From contig NMRA01000559.1 in NCBI GenBank assembly GCA_002633005.1, positions 212,867 through 276,866 of the forward strand: a DNA stretch of 64,000 nt. The letters run 5' to 3'. This stretch comes from Phoronis australis (lineage: Eukaryota; Phoronida; Phoronidae). Both the position numbers and the translations under genes were made by a program. Below, piece by piece: positions 24,971 to 35,091 of this stretch (position 1 is the stretch's first letter; each line of letters starts with the position of its first letter). The notes under the pieces were generated by a model, which worked only from the letters and a program-made list of their open reading frames with translations, was not told the origin of the DNA and made no database searches.

Positions 24971-25927
24971 TAATTTGATGACTGTTTTTATTGACTTATT
25001 CCTCTTGACTTATTCCTCGATGGATTTTTAATGGTTTTTTATTTTCTGTACATTAGTGTAAGGCGTTGGGGTCACCGTCGTTGGTCACTCACTTCTTGGT
25101 TTTGTAGATCTGAGCTTTTAAGTTTTTCTATCGATTTCGCCAAGTTGTCGCTCCTCAGAGCGCATTCGTTAGGTGCCTAGACAATTATTAAATGCATTAC
25201 GACAATGATGTCATGATGTCAAGTCTGACTGAAATTATTACCTGAGCTGGAACCCAAATATAAAAATTAGTGGTTTCAGAGCTTTAACTCTGTCTGGTGT
25301 CTAGAAATATTGTAGTCATTAATACTGGAGTTATCTCAGCAGTGTTTCTAGTGAGCGTCCTTGACACAATAACAATACAACGTGAGACAGTTTAAATTAT
25401 GACAATAAATTGATAAGATGCAAGATAAATTTAATGAGTGCATATGGTACAGATCTAAAAAAATGAAATAAATTTGCAAAATGATCGAACAAATAAAGAA
25501 GTCCAACAGTTTTAGCAGCTAATGTATTTTTGTGTCAAACTTTCAAGTGAAGTTTTTTGATGGGTTCCAGTGTTGTCTCAGATTCTAGTGAAAAGGGATT
25601 CCTGTGATTCTATTTGCTGTTGGGCGGACAGCTCCCTTTGGTGGTTGTGTCGCATATTCTGTGTCAACTGAACACTTGCGTTGTGGTCTCTGAAAATGAT
25701 TGGAAAAACTGTCGGACATTTTCAGAGAACACAATGTGGGGCACATATCACTGACCATTCAACACCCTTGTTGGTCCTTCTGATGGATAAGTCAAACTGA
25801 CAACAAGAAGTGCGGGGTGATAAATATATAGGATCTTGAATGCCTGATTGTCTAGTGAAATATGTGGATGAGACTGCTTGGAATTTGAGGAACCAGACTG
25901 CAGGAACATTTGAATGTATCACAGAAC
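24971..25927. other. Gene-free stretch
   Basis: No exon, RNA gene or clear element ends seen. Confidence 0.35.
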
Positions 25928-25933
25928 ATGTAT

Positions 25934-26431
25934 CAGGGCTTGGAATTTTCCGCGGAAACGCGGATTTCCGCTTTTTTCAAATGTTCTGTCCGCGCATTTT
26001 ATTATATTTCCGCGTAAAAAAATCGGATTTGATATAAAATTTCTGCGGCAAATTCCTTTCTTATCACGGCGATGCAGACGACGTTCACCTCGAAAAGCGG
26101 AAGTTGCTCTTTATGTTTCGGAGGAACGTAAATTGTCAACATTGCCAGGGCATCTGGGATAGCGTGGTGGGATTTTCAATGGCGACTCGTGTTATTTTAA
26201 ACCGCGGCGACAAGTACTACGGCTCTGCAGCCAAACATGTGTGGGTTGGGAGTGGACCGACGAGCTAAAAGGACTCAGACGCATGCTACTGATGATGGTA
26301 ACGTTTTTTTTTTAGTCTTCCCGATTTTTGTCAGGGAAAGGTTCACATCAACCATTTCAAGGCTGAGTAGCGCGCATGATTTGGGCTGTAAAAGTTTCCG
26401 CGTTTTTTGTCATTGGTCATTCCAAGCCCTG
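25934..26431 (+). mobile_element. Non-autonomous DNA transposon with 6-bp target duplication, copy 1
   Basis: 498 bp. Ends CAGGGCTTGGAAT and ATTCCAAGCCCTG are perfect 13-bp inverted repeats. ATGTAT occurs directly outside both ends (25928-25933 and 26432-26437). Subterminal TTCCGCGGAAACGCGGATTTCCGC palindromic words follow the left end. A second copy lies inverted at 62429-62965. Both copies can be read through a short related peptide (MCGLGVD-RAKRTQTHATD), which may be a transposase remnant or chance. The 6-bp duplication and CAGGG ends would fit an atypical hAT group; the superfamily is inference. Confidence 0.85.
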
Positions 26432-26437
26432 ATGTAT

Positions 26438-27169
26438 AGACTCAACACATAATATTTGTGAACCCAGTGGATATAAGAGGCTCAGTAATGGACTCGAATA
26501 ATCCGACAATCTGAAATCATTTGTAATAAGCCAGATTTAAGTAGACATCGCTTTATGAGTTACACGCCATTTACCAATGTTTCATTTCACGGAACAACCA
26601 CCAGGTGAAGTTAGGCAACTGCCAGCCGCCGCCCACTGGTGACCACATGCCCCGACGAAGAGCCCAAGATGTACTTGAAAGCTAGGCTCTCAAGTAAAAC
26701 TAGGCTGTCCATCGGATAGGTAATCATCATTTTTTCAGTACCTCGAAATGTCAGTTTATGTAATGGGTAATGATGTGATGCCTATTAGAAGCAATAATTT
26801 GTGGGCAATTACCATTCAAAATTGCCTGTTGCTCCAGAATTAAAGAAAGAACTTTTATGCTACTGTCTTTAGCAACTGGCAGTTGGATGCCTTGATTTCT
26901 TCCTAATTAGCGTTAAGGTTATGTTGAACCCTAGGAAAATCTCCATATTTGGTCAACTTCAGGATACCATATCTGGCTGTGGCTGATCGGATTAATAGCA
27001 TAATGGGCTCTATGGACTGTTCTCTACAATGCCGTTAAGAGTTTTTAATATGATTCTTTTTTGCATGAGGAATTACCAACAAGTTGCACTTTTGTGATTT
27101 TTATGAAATGTTTGAAGTTGCATAATACAAATCAAGCAAGAAATCTGTCACAGCGTTTTTATGCGCCCA
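26438..27169. other. Gene-free stretch
   Basis: No supported feature. Confidence 0.35.
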
Positions 27170-28310
27170 CATATTTATATGTGGACACATTATGCCGTCA
27201 TCTCCGTCCTTCCGGGCGGCGTCCGTCCGGCGTCCGCTGCTTTATCTCCAAAACCCTTTGACATACGTTCATGAAATTTGGCACATATGTTTCATTCGTG
27301 AATGGGACGGCATGTGCGAACTTTGGACAGATCCGACTACCGGTGTGCCCCCTAGTGGCAATTTTAGTTTTTTACGCTTACCTTTGTATCTTCAAAAGTC
27401 CTTAACGGATTTTCATGAAATTTGGTATGTAGGCACCTATTAGTGAGATGACGCTACCCTGCCATTTTCAGATGGATTCAACATAGTTTGCGCCACCTAG
27501 TGGCCATTTTTAGTGTTTTCGAGTCTGTTTTTGTGCGTCCACCCCTCTATCAACCAAACCGCTCAAAGGATGATTGTGAAAATTGGCATGTATATGCTTA
27601 CTATGTAGAGGACGGTTGACGATTTTCCGACGATTTCGACCACTGTGGCGCCTCCTAGTGGCAGTTTTGTTTTTTTTGCGCCTATGGCTGTATCTCCTAA
27701 TTTAATAAGTGTTTTTGTATTATGTTAACAACAGACGATGACGACTTTTGTACNNNNNNNNNNNNNNNNNNNNNNNNNNNNNNNNNNNNNNNNNNNNNNN
27801 NNNNNNNNNNNNNNNNNNNNNNNNNNNNNNNNNNNNNNNNNNNNNNNNNNNNNNNNNNNNNNNNNNNNNNNNNNNNNNNNNNNNNNNNNNNNNNNNNNNN
27901 NNNNNNNNNNNNNNNNNNNNNNNNNNNNNNNNNNNNNNNNNNNNNNNNNNNNNNNNNNNNNNNNNNNNNNNNNNNNNNNNNNNNNNNNNNNNNNNNNNNN
28001 NNNNNNNNNNNNNNNNNNNNNNNNNNNNNNNNNNNNNNNNNNNNNNNNNNNNNNNNNNNNNNNNNNNNNNNNNNNNNNNNNNNNNNNNNNNNNNNNNNNN
28101 NNNNNNNNNNNNNNNNNNNNNNNNNNNNNNNNNNNNNNNNNNNNNNNNNNTCACTCACATTTTGCCCCTAGCCTATTGAGGAGACAATGACCATGCCTTT
28201 CCATTTTGCAAAGTACAACATACTACATATATGCCCTCTACTGGCCACTTTATGGTACCAATAAACAGCCCTAGAAGGATACCGTATGCGGTGCAATTGT
28301 GGGCGCATTT
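27170..28310 (+). repeat. Modular dispersed repeat (CCTAGTGGCA family), copy 3, interrupted by gap
   Basis: Longest copy. It starts with a C/G-rich block (CGTCCTTCCGGGCGGCGTCCG), then TCATGAAATTTGGCACATAT. Cores follow at 27347, 27497 and 27653 (spacing 150 and 156 bp). After the gap it ends ATAAACAGCCCTAGAAGGAT and GTATGCGGTGC, matching the end of copy 2. The apparent reading frames are repeat-derived. Confidence 0.7.
27754..28150. other. Assembly gap (397 N)
   Basis: Run of N within the modular repeat. The open frames that seem to span it are artefacts. Confidence 0.99.
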
Positions 28311-28990
28311 CAACGCTCTGCGTTGCTCTTGTTGAGTTCTCATGTTGAACAGTTATATCAAGTGAAATTTCATCAAGAAATTGTTACTGTCGTGTTGTTG
28401 TTGAATACCTGTTGCTTTTGCTCAGTTTTACTAAAAAGATATGGTCATGTGACCCAATTAACGGTTATACCTGTCAATATTGCCATTGAGGTGTATTTGT
28501 TTGCTCCTAACTATGCTAATGTATAGCAGGAACTAAACGACAATGTTATTTCAATATCATCTACGCTAAACAAAATGCAATTGCATTCAGTGATAACTTG
28601 TTACTATTAAAACAAAAATTTCTGCAAATAGGTGACCTTTGCTCTAATGACGTACCTTGGGGGCTGACATAACACGCATCATGCAGTGTTATTCCCCAAC
28701 ACCGTGTCACGATACTTACTGGACACGGTTCAGTGACTTGCTGGGGATCAACCTACCTCATATTCAAACCATGGCTGTATGTTGTTTTTTTGTAACTAAT
28801 TTAACCTAGCAGTCACAGAGATAAGGAATCAGCGTGCAAGTTCCAACATTTTTGAGATCTCATCTTGAACATTTATATCAACCAAAATTTCTAGCATAAT
28901 ATTGATACTTTTGTTTTGATATCAATTAAACTTGTTCAGTTTTACTAAAAAGACACAGTTGCATGACCCAATTGATGGTAGGTTGGTAAA
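28310..28990 (+). repeat. Dispersed repeat B, copy 1 with partial tandem duplication
   Basis: The segment holding TTTTACTAAAAAGATATGGTCATGTGACCCAATT, CTGCAAATAGGTGACCTTTG and GCAGTGTTATTCCCCAACACCGTGTCACG-like words is found inverted at 43670-44215. The portion with TTTTACTAAAAAGACAC is repeated again at about 28930, so part of the unit is duplicated in tandem. No reading frame is conserved. Confidence 0.6.
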
Positions 28991-29668
28991 AAGTCAATAA
29001 TGAAATTCTACAAGCTTCCTTCTTTCAAGACAATGCTTACTTTTACTGAATTAAAATTAGGCAGTCTTGTCAACAAGTTTCTCCTGAACCTTACAGGTTT
29101 GCAAGCCATGCGTGTTCAATTACTTCCCATTGCCTCAACTAGGAATAATCAAATATTATAATGGGCTTGAATGACACAAAGTGATGAGAAAGAAATTCCC
29201 TGTTGGTTACTATGGAAACAGCGTTGGGGCTTTTAGTAACCAAGTTGACGTGACATGTCTAAAACTAAATCTAAACTAAAACTGAATCTTTGAAGTTTTG
29301 CTAATTGATGGTTATTTTATCACTTGGAAATATTAGCTCTGCCAGAAAACTCATGAGTGAGGTTTAATTGTGTAGCACCAAGACCCAGGATTCTAATCTT
29401 AGTACTCAAAATCCATTTTATTTTAAAATTTGTGTAAACTCGATAATAACTGTCCATTATTCTGTGCTCGAGTACATTATGGTTTATATGGATAGCCATC
29501 TAATCCTAGTTTGCTCTTGATGACCCGAGGTTTGAAGCGACCATTCTGAACTCAAAATCTCACGTTTTTACTCGAGTTTGTTGTGCAAATCTCAGTGTCA
29601 TCAAGTACAAACTTGTACAAAAAATACAGGCTGTCTGATTCTTGAATTGCATGGGATGTACGCACACC

Positions 29669-30032
29669 TGGGCCCAGTTGCATAAAAGTTATACGCCGTA
29701 TAGCAACAATGACGTCGCATTGCAGTGGTGGATCTAGAATAAGGGGGGCCCAACATGTTGCCTCGGGGAATTGGGCAAAGCGTGATTGTATGTGCACAGG
29801 CGGCCCGAAAGTTGTGAGGGCTGAGTGTGTGGCGCAAATTCTGTCAGTGGACTAAAAAAACAGGAATACAATTCCGTGGCCCCTCATCCGTTAACGGTCC
29901 TAGTTACTGAACTTTTCATTTTCCTCTCTGCCCTCCCCCCCCTAAATCTGCCTATGCACGCGTCACGTTTATAGTGCAACAATCAAACTTATCCAGTGGA
30001 TATCTTTTGAAGCTTTATGCAACTCAGCCCTG
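29669..30032. mobile_element. MITE with GTTGCATAAA terminal repeats, carrying a nested insertion
   Basis: Left end CTGGGCCCAGTTGCATAAAAG is mirrored by CTTTATGCAACTCAGCCCTG on the right. It resembles in style the other CAGGG...TTTCAT/TTGCAT MITEs of the window (16404, 39019, 50044). Confidence 0.6.
29723..29956. mobile_element. Nested element within the MITE
   Basis: Starts CAGTGGTGGATCTAGAATAA followed by a G run, and ends in a C run followed by CTAAATCTGCCTATG, an imperfect inverted repeat of the GGATCTAG-GGGGGG type. Interrupts the GTTGCATAAA MITE. No convincing target duplication. Confidence 0.4.
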
Positions 30033-30464
30033 ATGCACATAAACACCTGATTATTTGAAACTCATGAGATCCTTGCTATGTTACTGTTTATATACTGTAG
30101 TGATTAGGCTCTTCCATAGATAGGTTGTAGAAGTTTGTAGCCATGTTATAGGGCCACATTCGTGTAACGGGGCTCAATGTAAACTGCCGGTAGTTTTGTT
30201 GGATTATTTATTCGCAGAGTTGAGTCTAAGTCAGTGTGAATTAGATACTCTTTGGCTGTCTTTCGATTAAAGATATTCAGTGAACTAATATGGCAAACAG
30301 CAGCTCCAATATACAACCTTCCCCATATACTGCAGAAACTATAATGAAATCAAAAACAGGTCTGACTCAATGCCTCTATTTAGCAGTACACAGAACCGGT
30401 TTGAACCAGTTACTAACGCATCTTCTCTGAGATTAACACCCAAAACATTACCCTAACTTTCCAG

Positions 30465-30535
30465 CAGTGACCAATGGTCTAACAGTAACAGTCTCGCACA
30501 CTCAAGCTTCACAACTGCGGTTCAATTCCCAAAAA
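30465..30535 (+). pseudogene. tRNA-like relic (Leu/Ser-like)
   Basis: TGACCAATGGTC (A-box-like) is followed about 45 bp later by GGTTCAATTCC, 10 of 11 to the B-box consensus, with CACTCAAGC between them where an anticodon loop would fall. The stems do not pair well. It looks like a decayed tRNA gene or SINE head rather than a working tRNA. Confidence 0.28.
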
Positions 30536-30599
30536 CTCTGAATTTTTGCAAACATTAATTTCTAAAACCTATAAAATATACTACTATCACATTCGTCTG

Positions 30600-31370
30600 C
30601 TATTGGTGCTTCGCATTTGAACCAAGGTGCTGCCCACAAATGGTATCTACAACCACCGCTGCTTCCGCTTGTCTGATCATTTCACTTAACCTTCTACCCA
30701 GAAGTATTATTGATTCCCCTGAACAAGTCTGGTCGTGTCACTTTCACTCCTTTTCATGGCAGTAGGGTCCAGTGATTCCCCAGAGCAAGTCTCGTCATTT
30801 CGTGTTCAATTCTGGCTAAACAGGGTGGGTTCTAGTAATTCCCTAGAACAAGTGTCCACAGCCAGTGTATAGAATCCCTGAAATGAGGGTAAAAGATGAC
30901 GAATGTCCAGGCAAATGCCCATAGCCTAGAAGGTCACATTCCTTTATCATTGATGTTTGGTATTTGGTCCAAGTTGCTGTCCACAGATGGCGTCCACAAC
31001 CACAGCTGCTGCCAGTTGTCTGGTCATGTCATCATGTAATCTACCCAGAAGGATTGGTGGTTCCCCAAAACAAGCCTGGTCATATCACTTTCATTTCTGT
31101 CCCAATACTGGCAGGATCCAGTGATTTCCACAGCCGAAATTGCTTCTTCTTACTGTGTATTAGTTTCTCTTTGAGGTGACACTAGGGGTCTGTAGCCAGG
31201 TAAGTTACAGTCATCGGTTCTTGACGCTTGCAATTTGGTCCAAGTTAATACATACGGAAAGTTTCCTCAGCCACGACTACTTTCGCTTTAACGTCCGGTG
31301 ATCTCATTTCGGTGTCTACCTCTCAAAGTAGAGTGATACCCTAGAACAAGTGCCTGCAGCATAACTTGTT
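30600..31370. repeat. Degenerate tandem repeat, unit about 300 bp
   Basis: Three diverged copies beginning near 30608, 30960 and 31230. Each carries TTTGGTCCAAGTTG or ATTTGAACCAAGGTGC, then CCACAGATGGCGTCCACAACC-like sequence, TCTGGTCATGTCA, and CCCTAGAACAAGTG. One sub-block (TCCAGTGATTCCCCAGAGCAAG) is also reiterated inside copy 1. Non-coding. Confidence 0.55.
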
Positions 31371-33774
31371 TTCTCTCACCAAATTATATGGGGCAGGCAA
31401 GAAGAGTTAAAACGTCAAGGTCTAAAAGAGCTTCTATCACCGAGTTTCAGCATCTCAGCTGTTTTAAGAGACGAGTCCCATCTCGTATACTTCAGCCTGG
31501 GCTCCAGCAGGTGTGTTGCCACGTAGAGGCCCTGTGCGCGTCTTGTTGTGGGAGAAACTATGTACTGATGGACAAGGCCGGTCAGCGGTCAGCAGCTAAA
31601 AGGGAAACACTTAGCAAAGCTTAGATACAACTACTGCTGCTTACCGCACTTGACACTACACCATAACCTGTGGTCAAACCATCAACACACCAAATGTGGA
31701 CTAGACACTTTGTGGTAACCACAGAGAATATGCAGTTATCTTGAGCTCACATCAAAGTGGAGTGGAACATTGTCAAAAATGGAATTTTGACAATTATTTT
31801 TGTTAACTTTAAGGGTTGTGAGATTTTATTGTATAGGACAATATATTGAATAAGAATAACTCAAAAAATAGATGATAAATTTAAACGCCTGTTGCTTGCA
31901 GTAAAGCCAATGCGTCCATGGGAGTATGTGTCATCTTACCGCTAGCAGTTTTCAAAGTGTGGAAGTCTGTAATTGTTTTGTACGATTACGTCTGCTTAGT
32001 AATTCGTGGAAGGTTGTGAAGTTTGGGCTTTCGTTCGTATATCGCTCACTCGTTCGGTCAGTCAGGTATCATTTTTTACCCAAAAGAGAGATTTTGAAAA
32101 GATTTCCAAGAAATGTCCAAGAATGGACAAAGGAATGATTAATTATTAATATGTTATGCAATTGTCGTTTGTAATGCAAAACAATCAACAAATATTTAGT
32201 TATAACACCGCGATCACAAGGTAATGTCAGCACTCTTGACGTTTACGCACTCAAGTCTGCGCACATGACTTGACATTTCATTGATTTGAAAGAATACTTT
32301 AGCCTTTCAAAACACCTCTTTTGTGGTGGAGAGAACTGAGATATGTTCATGCAGGTTTGCATTCACCGGGTGGTTTACATGTTACAGTAATGGTTATTTA
32401 AAAACAAATGTGACGTCATAAACTCATATTTCAGATTCAATAGTTCTCTATATTGAGCACTCTTACCTTCATGTTGACCGCTGCTATGGTAACGGGATTG
32501 TTTTGAAAATTATTTAGTGAAGTAAAGGAGAACTTATAGTGGTTTCATCCCAATATCTTTTTGTCGCCGTAAGCCACTATTTTGCCACTGCGCCACCACA
32601 TCAGCGAACTTGAAAGCCTCTGAAGCGTTTTATGTTATGTGGATTCTAACTTCATAATTTGTCCAAATCATATGATAATTGTAAATAATTTAGCGGGATT
32701 TCCGGATGAAAACGATGAAGTATCCATTTGCACATTTTAATTGTCATCAATTTGAGTTTGTTAGGCCATAAATGCTTTTGTACGGTGTGTTATAGTTTTG
32801 AGACATCCTGTGTTTCAAATTGAACTCTTGTCATCTGAGGTGTCACCAAACTGCTAAAACAGCTTATAAGTGACTCTTTCCTCTTACAATGAATGTTTCA
32901 AGTCAGTGGTTGAATATGGGAACTGCTGACGGTAATGCAAGTTTCTGAAGGGGCCCTGCCTCTTTCTGGACTCGAAGTCACTTTAGAAAGATTAACATTT
33001 CTAAAAAAGCTCCCAAGGGGCTCTTTCGGAAATCCCTGGTTCTGTTGGTACTGATTGTGACAGGAAATCCATGTCTCTCTCCATTTCATTTACGGCTACA
33101 AAAAATAAATTGATTGTCCACAGTCAAACAATCAGCATTTTGGCACATAATATTGTTGAGTCAACTTCTTCTTATACTTTTCAAAAATCCTCCCATCAAT
33201 AATTCCTTAGAATACAACATGGCAGACAACTGAGCACTTATTTTGTGAAATTTCTCCTCAGAGATGAATATAGAGAGTGGGAGATTATGTCACGTAGAAC
33301 AGTATAACTTCATTACCGGGTGGACAGCAAAGGCACAAGTTGCTAATAGCGGACTATCACAAAGTAAAAATGCACATTTATGTAAATAGTAAGTAATAAC
33401 AATAAAAGTAGTATATTATATATAACTGTTTGGGTGTTTATTGGTATTCAGGTGACTTATTTGTTTTTGTATTGTATTCTTCGATGCATCAATATACATA
33501 AAAGTTTATTATAGGAAACAATAGAATACAATGCAATACAGAACAATGAAAGTGTGTGTATAAACAAATTCTTTTTCTTCCATAAAAATTAATCCAAAAC
33601 ATTGCGAAAGTTAGAAGTGTATAGTCACGGCTAAATACCAACATAGCGGCGAGGCTTGTGATGTACAAATTCCATGCTCAATGATTTTTTCAGGACTGTC
33701 GGATCTTATTGATAAATTGAAGACGTTACTGTAGAATTTTAGAACTGTAGGTAAGGCACTTTTCGCATGTGCAA
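31371..33774. other. Gene-free stretch
   Basis: Short open frames only (31388-31624 and 31926-32138 on +), with no domain I recognise. A segment near 33310-33390 is related to 18720-18790, and GTATAGTCACGGCTAAATACC at about 33619 recurs at about 36522. No gene called. Confidence 0.35.
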
Positions 33775-33866
33775 GTTCATAGACTGGGCGCTTATTTTAG
33801 CGAACTCTGAAAATGCGTGGGGGCTCTTATAGGGGGATGGACGCTTATTAGGGCGGATACAGTATG
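33775..33866 (-). repeat. Fragment of a GGGCGCTTAT-type element
   Basis: Read on the minus strand it starts TACTGTATCCGCCCTAATAAG and repeats words of the AATAAGCGCCC type, like the element ends at 35332 and, more distantly, the TA-flanked element at 4771-6076. Confidence 0.4.
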
Positions 33867-33985
33867 CCTTTTTGAAGCTGAAATTCTTGTGAGGCAGACA
33901 CTTTTTAAAATAAATCGCAAAAATGGTGGGTGCTATTAGCCAGGCTTGTGCATTGGCCGGGATGGGTGCAGTACTGGGTTTTGTT

Positions 33986-34270
33986 AACGGCATCGTGCCC
34001 TGTAATCAAATAGTTCTGTTCTCCAAAGTAAGATGGACACTGCAATTAAGATTTATTTCGTTACTGGCATCGTGCCTCGCAATCAAATAATTCTGTTCGG
34101 CAAAGTAAGATGGACAGTGCAGTAGATTTAATTTCTTAATGGCATCATGCCCCATTGTCAAATAATTCTGTTCACCAAAGTAAGATGGACAGCGCAATAG
34201 GTTTCGTTAAATTCATTGTGCCTCATAATAAATAATTCGGTTCAGCTAATTTAAGTTGGACAGCACAATG
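33986..34270. repeat. Minisatellite, about 3.8 copies of a 71-77 bp unit
   Basis: Units start at about 33991, 34068, 34143 and 34214. Each contains CATCGTGCC, AATCAAATAATTCTGTTC, CAAAGTAAGATGGACA and a variable A/T-rich tail. The repeated peptide readable on the minus strand is a by-product of the 75-bp unit. Confidence 0.85.
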
Positions 34271-34984
34271 CCTTGATAATGTGAAACGGACATGATCCTC
34301 TTCTTGGCTAACTACTCCTGTCCATTAACTAGCAGCTGATTAACACCTGTACCTATCCTTGATGATGCACTTTGCCACTCTAGGGCTGTTGCAAATCTCA
34401 TCCAATTAAATAAATGCACTCTCGAAATACCCCTGGAAATATATTCTAACTAGCGTTGATTTGCAGCATTGTAATCTGAGTGTGCTAATAGATAGGTGGC
34501 AAAACTGGCCAAAAGATGAGACTAGAACATTTTTGTAAGAAATGCAATATTATTTACGCCTTCTCCTAAGCTTACTACATTTTGCAGATTGTATCCAGAA
34601 CGCATTCCGAGTAGGAAGAATACATTCCAGGCTTGGCTTTTCAAAACTCATAGGGGGTAATAAAATAATTATCTTCTCAGCCAGCTGTGTTTATTTACAC
34701 AGACTAACTGGGACATTTGCATGATGAAGAGCCAGGGTTCACAGAGAGTTACTTTCACTGACCTTGCCTGTCAATTTCAAAAGGCATATTGTGTTTGAAG
34801 GACACTTCTGATTTATAATCACTTCAAAATTCTAAGCCACCATGCGGACTAGTATTTCTCCAAGCCCAAACTGAACTTGCATTCACTTTCAGTGTTATGT
34901 GAACAATATCAAGTTGCAATTTGTCAGTTTCTCTAAATTCAATGATTTTTGCTTTTAATTGCAAGTTCCCTTTCTTCTTTTCAG

Positions 34985-35091
34985 CACAGACAGTTCAATG
35001 GACGAGATTACATAATGGAGCGTGCCATCACCGGTGATTTTGCACTCATTAAAGGTTGGAAGGCAGATAAAGCTGGAAATGTTATTTTTAG
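34985..35091 (+). CDS. OXCT1: OXCT1 exon a
   Basis: Acceptor TTTTCAG and donor AG/GTACTG. Encodes [19 protein letters not shown] and onward to GNVIF, matching the SCOT segment [19 protein letters not shown]. Starts in phase 0 and ends after two bases of an Arg codon. Confidence 0.95.

Noticed and set aside
26237-26452. Open frame beginning MCGLGVDRRAKRTQTHATD, with a relative at 62398-62667 (-)
   Set aside because: Lies inside the two transposon copies and shares only part of its frame between them; more likely element sequence than a gene.
27697-28190. Several overlapping 143-153-codon open frames on both strands
   Set aside because: They consist mostly of the 397-N gap inside a repeat.
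34006-34197. Minus-strand frame with a repeated CPSYF-EQNYL peptide
   Set aside because: A by-product of the roughly 75-bp minisatellite unit being divisible by three; units 3 and 4 break the frame.
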